From Brevundimonas sp. (GTDB lineage Bacteria > Pseudomonadota > Alphaproteobacteria > Caulobacterales > Caulobacteraceae): a stretch of DNA of 44,820 nt. This document shows, piece after piece, positions 8,220 to 17,790 of this stretch. The DNA lies in assembly GCF_030682035.1 (NCBI RefSeq), contig NZ_JAUXQZ010000019.1, positions 1 to 44,820 on the forward strand. Direction: 5' to 3'. The notes under the pieces are model-generated. The model saw only the letters and a list, made by a program, of their open reading frames with translations. It made no database searches and was not told where the DNA came from. Both the position numbers and the translations under genes were made by a program. How positions within the stretch are numbered: position 1 is the stretch's first letter; every line of letters starts with the position of its first letter.

Positions 8220-8467
8220 TTGGTTGGCCAAGACGTCCAAAGGCGCGTCTTGCCTTCGTTCCCGCAAATGATCACCTGGCTGTCAGCTTTAAAGTCATCA
8301 TGCAGTTGGCGCGCAGTGGCGATTGCCAACCCAATTGCAGCGCCCCGATCTAAAGTGACGAGCGCTATCGTTGGCGGTATTTGCTGCGACGCAGAGCAAG
8401 AGGCAATTATCCAGTGTCGTTCACGCCGGACAATGGACAAGGTGGCAGCGGGGGCTTGTCGATTCAT
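8171..8467 (-). CDS. hypothetical protein in a low-GC patch
   Basis: A 98-residue ORF convergent with trpC; its last 16 codons overlap the trpC 3' end. Codon third positions are AT-rich (CGA, TTA, ATA and AAT are used), unlike the neighbours, pointing to foreign DNA. The central part ([20 protein letters not shown]) vaguely recalls small DUF2188-like proteins, but this is a weak impression. There is no strong ribosome binding site. It may be a remnant or may not be expressed. Confidence 0.35.
   Translation of the reverse strand: MNRQAPAATLSIVRRERHWIIASCSASQQIPPTIALVTLDRGAAIGLAIATARQLHDDFKADSQVIICGNEGKTRLWTSWPTNQWESSSLRVAASTSA
8229..8252 (+). terminator. possible trpC terminator hairpin
   Basis: CAAGACG and CGTCTTG form a 7-bp stem around a 10-base loop, starting 10 bases after the trpC stop. 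Only a short pyrimidine-rich tract (CCTTCGTTCCC) follows, so it is a weak intrinsic terminator at best. Confidence 0.3.
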
Positions 8468-8609
8468 GGATCAATCTCGCTAGGAGAATAGGCGCGCTGA
8501 CTGCGGGCGCGACTTGGATAACACGCTCCTGAGGCACCTTCGATACCCCCTGCCGAGACGCTGTCTTTGAGGACGCCGGGCGCCCTTGAAGCGCCACTCC
8601 GCCGTTAAG
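8468..8609. other. non-coding stretch before lexA
   Basis: No ORF or recognisable element lies between the low-GC ORF and the lexA promoter. Base composition moves from mixed back to GC-rich toward 8580. Together with 8220-8467 it makes about 390 bp where, from memory of related genomes, moaC and moeA would be expected. Confidence 0.4.
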
Positions 8610-8638
8610 TTGACATTAGGCAAGAACACTTACAGAAC
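8610..8638 (+). promoter_or_regulatory. lexA promoter with SOS box
   Basis: GAAC-N7-GAAC (GAACACTTACAGAAC, 8624-8638) is an exact match to the direct-repeat LexA operator of alphaproteobacteria (GTTC-N7-GTTC on the other strand). It overlaps the spacer and -10 region of a likely promoter whose -35 box is TTGACA (8610-8615). The lexA ATG is 41 bp downstream. This arrangement supports autorepression of lexA and induction on DNA damage. Confidence 0.85.
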
Positions 8639-8679
8639 ATCGGCAACGGTTCACGCCTTGTTCTGGACGATTCGACGCC

Positions 8680-9372
8680 ATGCTCACGCGCAAACAGCAC
8701 GAACTCCTGATGTTCATCCACGAGCGGATCAAGGAGACCGGCGTCTCCCCCTCGTTTGACGAGATGAAGGAGGCGCTCGATCTGGCGTCCAAATCGGGCA
8801 TCCACCGGTTGATCACGGCGCTGGAGGAGCGCGGCTTCATCCGCCGACTGGCGCACCGGGCGCGGGCGCTGGAGGTGGTCAAGATGCCGGATCAGGCCAC
8901 GGCGGGCGCGCCGCGCGGGCGCTCGGGCTTCACCCCCGGCGTGATCCAGGGCGGCGGAAGGCCTCAGGGCGCCGAGGCCGCCAACGACACCCGCGAACTG
9001 TCCCTGATGGGCAAGATCGCCGCCGGTACGCCTATCGCCGCCATCGAGCACGAGACCGCCCGTTATCCGGTGCCCGAGGCCATGCTGGGCGCCGGCGAAC
9101 ACTATATGCTCGAGATCGAGGGCGACTCCATGATCGAGGCCGGCATCCTCGACGGCGATCTGGTGATCATCAAATCGGTCGATACCGCCTCGTCGGGCGA
9201 GATCGTCGTGGCCCTGGTCGAGGGCGAGGAAGCCACGCTCAAGCGGCTGCGCAAGAAGGGCGGCTCGATCGCGCTGGAGCCCGCCAACCGCAACTATGAG
9301 ACGCGCATCTTCGGCCCCGATCAGGTCGAGGTCCAGGGCAAGCTGGTCGGCCTCATCCGCCGGTATCACTGA
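8680..9372 (+). CDS. lexA: LexA repressor
   Basis: A 230-residue SOS repressor and self-cleaving protease. The N-terminal winged helix-turn-helix (about 1-65) contains [20 protein letters not shown], close to the alphaproteobacterial recognition helix. A linker of about 40 residues leads to the S24 peptidase domain with the Ala-Gly cleavage site A115-G116, catalytic S150 (GDSM) and K188 (ATLKRL). RecA filaments would trigger cleavage at A115-G116. Its last 20 bases overlap the 3' end of comEC on the other strand. Confidence 0.97.
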   Translation: MLTRKQHELLMFIHERIKETGVSPSFDEMKEALDLASKSGIHRLITALEERGFIRRLAHRARALEVVKMPDQATAGAPRGRSGFTPGVIQGGGRPQGAEAANDTRELSLMGKIAAGTPIAAIEHETARYPVPEAMLGAGEHYMLEIEGDSMIEAGILDGDLVIIKSVDTASSGEIVVALVEGEEATLKRLRKKGGSIALEPANRNYETRIFGPDQVEVQGKLVGLIRRYH

Positions 9373-11503
9373 CGCTCCACGGCCGGTCGCCGCGCACCTG
9401 CGCTGCCCAGACCGCGCGCCAGCGGTTCGCTGACGCAGGCCCGTCCCGCCACAGCTCGACCGCACCGCCCCGGGCGTAGTCGGCGCCGTCCAGCACCAGC
9501 CGTCCCTCGCATGAGGGCGGCAGCGCTGCGACCCTCGCCCGCACGCTGACCACCGGCGCCGAACGGCACAGGGCGTCGACCTGCTCCAGCGACGGCGCCC
9601 GACGGCCCCACCACAGCGCCAGCAGACCGGCGCCGGGTTCGGCGGGTGCACACGAAAACCGCGTGCAGGCCCAGCCCTCCGTCGCCCGTTCCGCCTGCTC
9701 GACGCCCCGCCGCCGCGACCAGACATCGACCGCGAACTGGCGCACGCCGGGCCGCACAACCACCGCCTCGCCCGCCTCGACGAAGGCCGCATTGGCGCCG
9801 CCGTCGCCGATCCAGAGGTCCGGCGTGGGATCGCGCGGCCACAGCATGACCGCCGCCGCGAACGGCAGGCCCAGCCAACGCAGCGGCCCCCGCCACAGGC
9901 AGCAGAACAACACCCCGAGGAAGGCGATGGGCAGGACGAAATCCGGGGCGCTGGCCACCGTCCTGACCGCGCCGGGCAGACCCGCCGTCCATTCTCCGAT
10001 GGCCAGCATCACCCCGATCCCCTGCCCCGCCAGCCACAGGAAGGGCGCGCCCAGCCCCAGCGGCTCCAGCAAGGCCCCGAGCGCGAGAGCCGGCATGATG
10101 ATGAAGTCAGACAGGGGCGCGGTCGCCAGATTGGCCCCCAATCCGTACATGGCCGTGCGGTTGAAATGCTGCAGGGCGAACGGTCCGGTCGCCGCCCCCG
10201 CCACCAGACTGGCCATCACGGCGATGCCCAGCCAGGCGCCGACCCGCTGCACCAGCAGGATTGGCCACGGCGCCGAAATCTCGCGCGGCCGCACAGGCCA
10301 TGCCTCGACCAGAGCGACGAGAGCGGCGGTCGCCGCGAATGACATCTGAAAGCCGGGCGTGACGATGGCCTCAGGCCGGAGCAGCAGCACCACGAGGGCC
10401 GCCACGGCCAGGGCGTGCATGGTAATCGCCTGCCGGTCCAGCAGGATGGCCAGAAAGGCGATCGAGGCCGTGATCGCCGCCCGCTCGGCCGGCGCCGGCG
10501 AGCCGGAGATGACCAGATAGGTCGCCACCGCCCCCAAACCCGCCCAGGCCGCAACCTTCTTGCCGGAGACCCGCAACGCCAGCCACGGCCAGGCCGCGAC
10601 CAGCAAACGCACCAGAAAGAAGGCGAAACCGCCGACCACCGCCATATGCAGGCCCGAGATCGACAGGATGTGCGCCAGGCCGGAATCACGCATGACATCG
10701 ACCTGCGCCGGGTCCAACCACGCTTCGTGGCCCGTGGTCATGGCTGCGGCCACCCCGCCAGTCCGCATCCCCAGTCGCCCCACGATCCGCCTGGCCAGAT
10801 CATAGCGCAGTCCATTGACCGCCATGGCCGCCCGGACATTCCATGGCGGCGGCGCCAAGTATGCCGGCCGGGTCTCGCCGAGCGAAAAGGCCACGCCGCC
10901 CATGCTCTGGAAATATGCGTTGCGGCCGAAGTCGTAGGCTCCGGGACTGGCCGGGGCCGGCGGCGGATTGATCAGGGCGAACAGCCGCACGGCCTGTCCC
11001 GGCTCGGGGGCCGCGCCGCGCACCGTGGCCCGCAGACGGGTCGGCGTCTCCTCCGGCGTCAGGCCGTGAATGCGGACCGGGGCAATGACCACCCGCGGCC
11101 CGGCCGCCCCCGGACTGTCGACATCGATAACCCAGCCCTCGACCACGGTCGGCTGGGCCATGGCGGGCGCGATCGGCGCCGTCACCGCATCGGTCCGCAG
11201 CTTGGCCACGGCGACGCCCAGCGCGAAACAGGCCAGCAGCATCAGCCCCAGGGTCCAGACCCGCGCCAGCGCCGTCCGCCGCGCGCCGAGCCAGAGCCCG
11301 GCCGCCAGCAGCGCGCCGGCGATCAGCGGCCATGCGGGCGGTTCGGTCTTCAGCGCGAAATAGACGGCGCAGCCGCCGCCGAACGCCACCGGAGCCGATA
11401 GCCGCCAGCGCAGCGACTGGTCGGCGACCTGTTCGCTCAGGAAGGGCCCCACCCGTTCGGCAAGGCTGGGATTTGCCGGGGCCGGCGCTATAACGCCCGC
11501 CAT
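9353..11503 (-). CDS. comEC: ComEC/Rec2 family membrane protein
   Basis: A 716-residue polytopic membrane protein of the ComEC/Rec2 DNA-uptake family. The N-terminal hydrophobic pair with a DUF4131-like soluble region (about 45-230) precedes the competence core with the signature [15 protein letters not shown] and about eight further helices. The C-terminal soluble region (about 560-716) has a [11 protein letters not shown] start like the beta-lactamase-like domain, but I see no HxHxDH metal site. Start at 11503 is chosen because upstream codons lie inside gltX in reverse; the two ATGs share the tetranucleotide CATG. Whether it imports DNA in this organism is unknown. Confidence 0.9.
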   Translation of the reverse strand: MAGVIAPAPANPSLAERVGPFLSEQVADQSLRWRLSAPVAFGGGCAVYFALKTEPPAWPLIAGALLAAGLWLGARRTALARVWTLGLMLLACFALGVAVAKLRTDAVTAPIAPAMAQPTVVEGWVIDVDSPGAAGPRVVIAPVRIHGLTPEETPTRLRATVRGAAPEPGQAVRLFALINPPPAPASPGAYDFGRNAYFQSMGGVAFSLGETRPAYLAPPPWNVRAAMAVNGLRYDLARRIVGRLGMRTGGVAAAMTTGHEAWLDPAQVDVMRDSGLAHILSISGLHMAVVGGFAFFLVRLLVAAWPWLALRVSGKKVAAWAGLGAVATYLVISGSPAPAERAAITASIAFLAILLDRQAITMHALAVAALVVLLLRPEAIVTPGFQMSFAATAALVALVEAWPVRPREISAPWPILLVQRVGAWLGIAVMASLVAGAATGPFALQHFNRTAMYGLGANLATAPLSDFIIMPALALGALLEPLGLGAPFLWLAGQGIGVMLAIGEWTAGLPGAVRTVASAPDFVLPIAFLGVLFCCLWRGPLRWLGLPFAAAVMLWPRDPTPDLWIGDGGANAAFVEAGEAVVVRPGVRQFAVDVWSRRRGVEQAERATEGWACTRFSCAPAEPGAGLLALWWGRRAPSLEQVDALCRSAPVVSVRARVAALPPSCEGRLVLDGADYARGGAVELWRDGPASANRWRAVWAAQVRGDRPWSVSDTGG
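11487..11494 (+). promoter_or_regulatory. putative gltX -10 element
   Basis: GCTATAAC is an exact match to the Caulobacter housekeeping -10 consensus GCTANAWC and ends 7 bases before the gltX ATG. No convincing -35 box is seen at the usual distance. The position predicts a transcript beginning at or next to the start codon. Confidence 0.5.
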
Positions 11504-12926
11504 GACCTCCCCCTCCGACCTCAAACCCGCTGTCGTCACCCGTTTCGCCCCTTCGCCGACCGGTTCCCTGCACATAGGAGGCGCCCGGACGGCGCTTTTC
11601 AACTATTTGTATGCAAAGGGACGCAACGGGAAGTTCCTGGTGCGGGTCGAGGACACGGACCGGGAACGGTCCACGGACGCCGCCGTGACGGCCATTTTCG
11701 ACGGTCTGAGCTGGCTGGAGCTGTTCGCCGACGAGGAGCCGGTGTTCCAGTTCAGCCGCGCCGACCGGCACCGCGAGGTGGTCAACGAGCTTCTGGAGCG
11801 CGGCGGCGCCTATCGCGACTTCACCTCAGCCGACGAGACCGGTCGCCTGCGGGATCTGGCCAAGGCCGAGCGCCGGACCTTTGAATCGCCGTGGCGCGAC
11901 CGCGAACCGACCGTAGACGACCTGTCCCAACCCCATGTGGTCCGGTTCCGCCGTCCCCTGCCCGGCAATGTCACCGTCGAGGACGAGGTCCAGGGGACGG
12001 TCAGCTGGGCCAACGACGACCTCGACGATCTGGTCCTGCTGCGCAGCGACGGGGCGCCGACCTACAATCTGGCGGTGGTGGTCGACGACCACGACATGGG
12101 GATCACCCATGTGATCCGCGGCGACGATCACCTGAACAACGCCGCCCGCCAGAGCCTGATCTACGACGCCCTCGGCTGGACCCGGCCCAGCTTCGCCCAC
12201 ATCCCCCTGATCCACGGTCCGGACGGCGCCAAACTGTCCAAGCGGCACGGGGCCCAGGCCGTCCATGAGTATGCCGAGATGGGCTATCTGCCCGAGGCCA
12301 TGCGCAATTATCTGGCCCGGCTCGGCTGGGCCCACGGCGATGACGAGCTATTCGGCGACGCCCAGGCGCTGGAATGGTTCGACCTGACAGGCGTCGGGAA
12401 GGCCCCGGCCCGGCTGGACTTCGACAAGCTGGCCCACGTCAACGCCCACTGGATCCGACTGGCGGACGACGACCGCCTGGCCAAGATGACGCTGGACGTC
12501 CATCTCGCGCGGGGCCACGCTCTCGGCCCCGACGACGAGGCCCGGCTGCTCCGGGCCATGCCCTACATCAAGGACCGGGCGAAGACCGCGCTCGAACTGG
12601 CCGATCAGACCACCTTCGCCCTCAAGGTCCGGCCTCTGGCCATCTACGAGAAGGCCCTGCCGATGCTGTCGGGCGAATCAGGTGAGCGGATCGGACGCCT
12701 GCGCGACCGGCTCAAACTGTTCGCCAGCTGGGACGTTTTCGCCCTCGAAGCCGAACTCAAGGTCTTCGCCGAGGAGGAGGCCGTCGGCTTCGGCAAGATT
12801 GGCCCCGCGGTGCGCGCTGCGCTGACGGGAGACGGCGTTTCGCCCGACATCGCCAGGACCATGGCCGCCCTGGGACGCGAAGAAAGCCTCGGGCGCTTGG
12901 ATGATGCGCTGCAACAGACTATCTGA
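11502..12926 (+). CDS. gltX: glutamyl-tRNA synthetase
   Basis: A 474-residue class I aminoacyl-tRNA synthetase that charges tRNA-Glu, and probably tRNA-Gln for transamidation as in most alphaproteobacteria. The HIGH-type motif is FAPSPTGSLHIGGARTALF and the KMSKS-type motif is AKLSKRHGA. The C-terminal anticodon-binding helical domain covers about 310-474. The ATG at 11502 is the only reasonable start before the conserved VVTRFAPSPTG. A GCTATAAC box 7 bases upstream and the lack of a ribosome binding site suggest leaderless translation. The start region overlaps the divergent comEC start. Confidence 0.96.
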   Translation: MTSPSDLKPAVVTRFAPSPTGSLHIGGARTALFNYLYAKGRNGKFLVRVEDTDRERSTDAAVTAIFDGLSWLELFADEEPVFQFSRADRHREVVNELLERGGAYRDFTSADETGRLRDLAKAERRTFESPWRDREPTVDDLSQPHVVRFRRPLPGNVTVEDEVQGTVSWANDDLDDLVLLRSDGAPTYNLAVVVDDHDMGITHVIRGDDHLNNAARQSLIYDALGWTRPSFAHIPLIHGPDGAKLSKRHGAQAVHEYAEMGYLPEAMRNYLARLGWAHGDDELFGDAQALEWFDLTGVGKAPARLDFDKLAHVNAHWIRLADDDRLAKMTLDVHLARGHALGPDDEARLLRAMPYIKDRAKTALELADQTTFALKVRPLAIYEKALPMLSGESGERIGRLRDRLKLFASWDVFALEAELKVFAEEEAVGFGKIGPAVRAALTGDGVSPDIARTMAALGREESLGRLDDALQQTI

Positions 12927-12992
12927 CATTCATACACGGACCGCGACCCGACATCTCTCCGCCGGACCCCGCGCCTTCACCATGGGGCTGAC

Positions 12993-14294
12993 ATGACTGA
13001 ACAAGCCAAGACCGCCGGTACCGCTACCCTGACCTACGGCGACAAGAGCGTTGAACTCCCCGTCCTTTCGGGGTCGACCGGCCCCGATGTGATCGACATC
13101 CGCAAGCTGTACGCGGCGACGGACGCCTTCACATACGATCCGGGGTTTACCTCGACCGCGGCTTGCGAAAGCGCGATCACCTTCATCGATGGCGATATCG
13201 GCACCCTGCTGCATCGCGGCTATCCGATCGATCAGCTGGCGTCGAAGTCGAACTTCATCGAGGTCTGCCACCTGCTGCTGCACGGCGAACTGCCGACGGC
13301 CGCCGAATACGAGGCTTTCGAGCGCAACATCATCATGCACACCATGCTGCATGCCCAGTTTGACCGCTTCTTCGAGGGCTTCCGCCGCGACGCCCACCCG
13401 ATGTCGATCATGGTCGGGACCGTAGGGGCCCTGTCGGCCTTCTATCACGACAGCCTGGACATCCATGATCCGGTCCAGCGCAACATCTCGGCCATCCGCC
13501 TGGTCGCCAAGATGCCGACCCTGGCCGCGCGGGCGTTCAAATACTCGATCGGCCAGCCCTTTGTATCGCCGCGCAACGACCTGAACTACGCCGAGAATTT
13601 CCTGCGCATGTGTTTCGCGGTTCCGGCTGAGGACTATGTCGTCAATCCGGTGCTGGCCAGGGCCATGGACCGCATCTTCATCCTGCACGCCGACCACGAG
13701 CAGAACGCTTCGACCTCGACCGTCCGCCTGGCCGGGTCTTCGGGCGCCAACCCCTTCGCCTGTATCGCCGCCGGCATCGCCTGCCTGTGGGGCCCGTCGC
13801 ACGGGGGCGCCAACGAGGAGGCGCTGAACATGCTCAAGGAGATCGGTACGCCGGACCGGATCCCGGAGTTCATTGAGGGCGTGAAGGCCAAGAAATACAA
13901 GCTGATGGGCTTCGGCCACCGCGTGTACAAAAACTACGACCCGCGCGCCCGGGTGATGAAGGAGAGCGCCGACGAGGTGCTGGCCGCCGTCGGCGATCCC
14001 AACGACCCGCTGTTCCAGGTCGCCAAGGCGCTGGAAGAGATCGCCCTGAACGACGAATATTTCATCGAGCGGAAACTGTTCCCCAACGTCGACTTCTATT
14101 CGGGCATCACCCTGTCGGCGATGGGGTTCCCGACCTCGATGTTCACCGTCCTGTTCTCGCTGGCCCGCACCGTCGGCTGGATCGCCCAGTGGCAGGAAAT
14201 GATGGCCGACCCCGGCCAGAAGATCGGCCGCCCGAGGCAGCTGTATACGGGGCCGACGGAGCGGGATTACGTGCCGATCCAGAAGCGGGGCTGA
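12993..14294 (+). CDS. gltA: citrate synthase
   Basis: A 433-residue citrate synthase that condenses oxaloacetate and acetyl-CoA to enter the TCA cycle. The catalytic regions are visible: [12 protein letters not shown] (first His), [19 protein letters not shown] (second His) and NVDFYSGI (catalytic Asp), ending with a C-terminal [10 protein letters not shown]. The roughly 430-residue length and N-terminal beta domain ([13 protein letters not shown]) match the hexameric gram-negative type normally inhibited by NADH. The gap from gltX is 66 bp, so it may be cotranscribed or have its own promoter. A strong terminator follows. Confidence 0.97.
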   Translation: MTEQAKTAGTATLTYGDKSVELPVLSGSTGPDVIDIRKLYAATDAFTYDPGFTSTAACESAITFIDGDIGTLLHRGYPIDQLASKSNFIEVCHLLLHGELPTAAEYEAFERNIIMHTMLHAQFDRFFEGFRRDAHPMSIMVGTVGALSAFYHDSLDIHDPVQRNISAIRLVAKMPTLAARAFKYSIGQPFVSPRNDLNYAENFLRMCFAVPAEDYVVNPVLARAMDRIFILHADHEQNASTSTVRLAGSSGANPFACIAAGIACLWGPSHGGANEEALNMLKEIGTPDRIPEFIEGVKAKKYKLMGFGHRVYKNYDPRARVMKESADEVLAAVGDPNDPLFQVAKALEEIALNDEYFIERKLFPNVDFYSGITLSAMGFPTSMFTVLFSLARTVGWIAQWQEMMADPGQKIGRPRQLYTGPTERDYVPIQKRG

Positions 14295-14319
14295 GGCGCG
14301 CACGTCGCCGGAATACCGG

Positions 14320-14350
14320 ACGCCGGGGTTCAGCCCCGGCGTTTTCGTTT
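14320..14350 (+). terminator. gltA rho-independent terminator
   Basis: ACGCCGGGG and CCCCGGCGT form a perfect 9-bp GC-rich stem around a 5-base loop, followed by TTTCGTTT, 25 bp after the gltA stop. In the minus direction no T tract follows, so it acts mainly on gltA transcripts. Confidence 0.88.
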
Positions 14351-14360
14351 GTGCCTGCCA

Positions 14361-14921
14361 TTATCGCACCACCTGCGTCGTGAGGCGCAAGGCCAGCAGG
14401 CCGAGGATCATCAGGACGCACGCCCAGTCCCACCGTCTGGACTTGATCACCAGCATCGAGACCAGAAGGGCGAGGACTGCGGCGCGGCTCACGGTGCGGA
14501 TGTCGAGGGAAATGCTGCCCGTCAGCAAAGCCACGGCCCAGGTGGAAACCTGATAAAGGGCGAAGGTCAGGATGAAGACCTTGCGATGCGCCGCATAGTG
14601 ACGCCGCATGTCCCAGTCGCTGTCCGGCTCGAAATTCGGCAGGGCGCTGGCGGTGGTCACGAACAACAGGAGCGGCGGCGCCAGCACCAGTCCGAGTTCG
14701 GCTGCGGTGCGGGCCTGCCCCGATCCGTCGAGCCCGAGATAGAGCGCCCACCAGTAGTTCAGGACCAGAAGAACCATCCCCGCGACCCAGGCGAGTGCAA
14801 GCGGGTCCCAACGGACCTGGTCCCGCTTGCGGATCAGGCGCAATAGGTTGCCCAGCATCTCCGTCAGGCCCAGCCCGACGATGATCGAAATCAGCGTGAT
14901 TGAATGCTCTGCGATGTCCAT
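14361..14921 (-). CDS. integral membrane protein of unknown function
   Basis: A 186-residue protein with about five predicted membrane helices: roughly 8-26, 43-62, 77-92, 115-134 and 145-180. The N-terminal pattern HSITLISIIVGLGLTEMLGNL...RLI resembles a family of small uncharacterised membrane proteins found in several proteobacteria, but I cannot name a function. It lies 90 bp downstream of lpxB on the same strand and may be the distal gene of the envelope series or transcribed separately. Codon usage is native. Confidence 0.8.
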   Translation of the reverse strand: MDIAEHSITLISIIVGLGLTEMLGNLLRLIRKRDQVRWDPLALAWVAGMVLLVLNYWWALYLGLDGSGQARTAAELGLVLAPPLLLFVTTASALPNFEPDSDWDMRRHYAAHRKVFILTFALYQVSTWAVALLTGSISLDIRTVSRAAVLALLVSMLVIKSRRWDWACVLMILGLLALRLTTQVVR

Positions 14922-15011
14922 GGCTGGCCCCCATCCCCGGAACGCACTTTAGTTGCATCGGAATAGTCCGCACAAACCGAAGAATTCCGAGGGATATTAA
15001 CGGGCCAACGA

Positions 15012-16178
15012 CTATGTCGCCCTTGCCGCGATCACCTTCAGCACGGCCTCGGCCGCCAGCGCCGACGGATCGGCCCCGCCCCGCCCCATCAGGTCCAGCG
15101 CCGCCGTCTGGCGATCCGCCTGCGCCCGCCTCGCCTCCGGATCGGCCAGCAGCCGCCTGACCGCCCCGGCCAGCCGGTCCGGCGTGGCGTCGTTCTGGAT
15201 CAGTTCGCGCGCGATCTCTTCATCCGCGGCGTGGTTGAACAGGGTCGCGTATTTCCCGGTGAAGAATGGCTTCATGATCGCATAACTGAGCGGCTGGAAG
15301 CGGTAGGCGATGACCATGGGCGCACCGGCCAGGGCCAGTTCGGTGGAGACGGTGCCGCTGGTGGCGAGGGCGACCGTGGCCGCGCGCATGGCGGCGTATT
15401 TCTGGTCCTCTCCGACCACATGGGCGCGGAACGGCCAGGTGGCGACCCGCGCCGTGACATCCGCCGCGACGGTCCCGGCGGCGACCACGGCGATCTCCAG
15501 CGTCGGATCGGAGGCCTTCAGCCGGGCGATCGCGGCCTCATAGACCGGCGTCATCAGCTGGATTTCGGACGGCCGGCTGCCCGGCAGAACGACCAGCAGG
15601 GGCGCGTCCGCCGCAATCCCGCGCGCGGCCCGGAAGGCGGCGGGGTCGGCTCCGCTCATGTCGACATGCAGGGCCTGCGACCCCACCACCGTCGTCGCCA
15701 GACCCTCGCGCTCGAACCACGGGGCGTCGAAGGCATAGAGGGCCAGCAGGTGGTCGACCGCCGCCGCCAGCGTCTTGGCCCGCCCCGGCCGCGAGGCCCA
15801 GACCTGAGGCCCGACGTATTTAATCAGCGGCACCCCCGGCAGAGCAGTCCTGAGCGCCTTGGCCACCCGGATGGTGAACCCCCAGCTGTCGATCAGCACC
15901 ACCGCATCCGGCTTTTCGGCCAGGCCCAGCGCCACCGTGTCGGCCACGCGCCGCTTGACGATGCCGTAGGCCCTGAACCCCTCCACCCAGCCGTGAATGG
16001 ACAGTTCGGCGATATCGAAGGGACTTTCGACCCCCTGTTCCGCCATCCGCGGCCCGCCGACGCCAACGAACATTACGTCCGCTCCAGGCCGCGCCTTCAA
16101 CGCCCCGGCCAGGCCGGCCCCCAGCGCATCCCCCGAAGCCTCGGCAGCGACCAGCATGATCTTCAGCGGCCGGCTCAC
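15012..16178 (-). CDS. lpxB: lipid-A-disaccharide synthase
   Basis: A 388-residue GT19 glycosyltransferase that joins UDP-2,3-diacylglucosamine to lipid X, forming the lipid A disaccharide at the inner membrane. The N-terminal MLVAAEASGDALGAGL and VFVGVGGPRMAEQG motifs and the C-terminal nucleotide-binding region (ALATSGTVSTELALAGAPMVIAYR) are characteristic. Its ATG overlaps the lpxI stop by ATGA, so translation is likely coupled with the enzyme making its substrate. Length is normal. Confidence 0.96.
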   Translation of the reverse strand: MSRPLKIMLVAAEASGDALGAGLAGALKARPGADVMFVGVGGPRMAEQGVESPFDIAELSIHGWVEGFRAYGIVKRRVADTVALGLAEKPDAVVLIDSWGFTIRVAKALRTALPGVPLIKYVGPQVWASRPGRAKTLAAAVDHLLALYAFDAPWFEREGLATTVVGSQALHVDMSGADPAAFRAARGIAADAPLLVVLPGSRPSEIQLMTPVYEAAIARLKASDPTLEIAVVAAGTVAADVTARVATWPFRAHVVGEDQKYAAMRAATVALATSGTVSTELALAGAPMVIAYRFQPLSYAIMKPFFTGKYATLFNHAADEEIARELIQNDATPDRLAGAVRRLLADPEARRAQADRQTAALDLMGRGGADPSALAAEAVLKVIAARAT

Positions 16179-17005
16179 CGTTGCTGGCCCCAGACGAACA
16201 GGCCCAGCCGGTCGGCGGCCTCGATCAGCCCGGCCCGGTCGATCAGGATCAGCTTGCCCGCTATGCCGCCGACACCGGACAGCCCTGCGGCGGCGGCCAT
16301 TTCAATGGTCCGGGCGCCGATCACCGGCATGTCGACCCGCAGGTCCTGGATCGGCTTGGGCGCCTTGCCGAGTACGCCCTTGCGGTCCGCGGCCGAGCCG
16401 CGCAGGTCGGCGGGCAGGCCCGCGACCCGGGCCAGCATGGAGTCCGTGCCCTCCTGGGCCTCGACCGCCAGCACCAGACCGTCGCAAACCACGGCACCCT
16501 GGCCGATATCCAGTTCGCCAGCCTTTTCCGCGACGTACAAGGCCTTCCTTAGGTCGGCCAGCTGGGCCTCCGTCGGCGAGACGGCGCCCAGCGCCCCGTC
16601 CGGCAGGGTCTCTCCGCCCAGGATGTCGTCAGCGCCCTCGATGGCGTAGCCCTCGGCCTCGAACACCGACAGGATTTTGCGCAGCAGGGCGTCGTCGCCC
16701 TTCGACGCCGCCGCGATGATGCCGGGCAGCAGGGTCGCGCCCTTCAGATCGGGCTTCAGGGTCTTGAAGTCCGGGCGGCTGACCGTGCCGGCGAAACATA
16801 CGCCTGTGCAGCCGGCCTTCTTCAGCGCCGACAGGATCTTGCCGAACTCGGCCATGCCGGCCTCAATGCCCGGATAACGCGCCAGATGCAGATCAGCGAA
16901 GCCGGCCAGCCGCACGACGAACACCGGCCGACCTTCGGCCTCGCACCGCGCCGCCACCGATACCGGCAAGGCGCCGCCGCCAGCGATCAGGCCGAGCTTG
17001 CTCAT
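16175..17005 (-). CDS. lpxI: UDP-2,3-diacylglucosamine pyrophosphatase LpxI
   Basis: A 276-residue member of the LpxI family (DUF1009), which hydrolyses UDP-2,3-diacylglucosamine to lipid X in bacteria lacking LpxH; the family was characterised in Caulobacter crescentus. Visible features are KLGLIAGGGALP at the N-terminus, the CFAGTVSRPDF segment, LLPGIIAAASKGDDALL in the middle, and the C-terminal VGARTIEMAAAAGLSGVGGIAGKLILIDR. The ATG at 17005 overlaps the lpxA stop (ATGA); a further in-frame start 5 codons upstream is less likely. It sits between lpxA and lpxB as in relatives. Confidence 0.95.
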   Translation of the reverse strand: MSKLGLIAGGGALPVSVAARCEAEGRPVFVVRLAGFADLHLARYPGIEAGMAEFGKILSALKKAGCTGVCFAGTVSRPDFKTLKPDLKGATLLPGIIAAASKGDDALLRKILSVFEAEGYAIEGADDILGGETLPDGALGAVSPTEAQLADLRKALYVAEKAGELDIGQGAVVCDGLVLAVEAQEGTDSMLARVAGLPADLRGSAADRKGVLGKAPKPIQDLRVDMPVIGARTIEMAAAAGLSGVGGIAGKLILIDRAGLIEAADRLGLFVWGQQR

Positions 17006-17790
17006 TCGCCCGGCAGGCAAAGAGGACGTTTGCCGTCCTCTCGTATGAAGGCGACGATCTCCATGATCTCCGGCAAGTCGTCAAAACCGGCCTCCACCGC
17101 GTCCAGCCGATCGGCGAAGGTCCCTCCGCCCTCGAACAACTCATGATAGGCGGCTAGCAGACGGCGGATGGCGCTCTTGTCGTAGCCCTTGCGCTTGAGG
17201 CCGATCAGATTGAGCCCGTGCAGCTGTGCGTGGTTGCCCCAGGCCGAGCCATAGGGGATCACGTCGCGCGTCACCGCCGCCAGCCCGCCCACGATGGCCC
17301 CCTGCCCGACCCGACCGAACTGGTGAACCGCGCAAAGCCCGCCCAGGAATACCCGGCTCCCGACCCGCGAATGCCCACCGAGCGTGGCGTGGTTGGCGAA
17401 GGTGACGTGATCGCCGACGACCGCGTCGTGGCCGACATGAGCCCCGGTCATGAACAGGCAGTGGTCGCCGATGGTCGTCAGCTTGCGGTCGCCGGGCGTG
17501 CCCCGGTTGAAGGTGCAGTGCTCGCGTACCAGGTTGTCCTGGCCGATCTCGAGCCGTACGGGCTCGCCCTTGTAGCCCCCGTGCTGGGGATCGCCGCCGA
17601 TGACGGAAAAGGGATGGATGACCGTGCGGGCGCCCACGGTGGTGTCCTGCTGGATCACCACATGGCTGGCCAGACGCACGTCCTCGGCCAGGATCACCCC
17701 CGGTCCGACAATGCTCCATGGGCCGATTTCGACCCCGTTCGCCAGCTGCGCGCCGGCGTCGACGACCGCGGTGGGATGGATGCGGCTCAT
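17002..17790 (-). CDS. lpxA: UDP-N-acetylglucosamine O-acyltransferase
   Basis: A 262-residue left-handed beta-helix acyltransferase that adds a 3-hydroxyacyl chain to UDP-GlcNAc, the first step of lipid A synthesis. Hexapeptide repeats fill about 1-180, the catalytic His is H121 in GAHVGHD, and the C-terminal helical domain carries RRLLAAYHELF. It overlaps both the upstream fabZ and downstream lpxI by four bases. The neighbouring fabZ shares its 3-hydroxyacyl-ACP substrate. Confidence 0.97.
   Translation of the reverse strand: MSRIHPTAVVDAGAQLANGVEIGPWSIVGPGVILAEDVRLASHVVIQQDTTVGARTVIHPFSVIGGDPQHGGYKGEPVRLEIGQDNLVREHCTFNRGTPGDRKLTTIGDHCLFMTGAHVGHDAVVGDHVTFANHATLGGHSRVGSRVFLGGLCAVHQFGRVGQGAIVGGLAAVTRDVIPYGSAWGNHAQLHGLNLIGLKRKGYDKSAIRRLLAAYHELFEGGGTFADRLDAVEAGFDDLPEIMEIVAFIREDGKRPLCLPGE

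Noticed and set aside
8220..8483. An 87-codon plus-strand ORF after trpC
   Set aside because: Antisense to the slightly more protein-like minus-strand frame, and no ribosome binding site.
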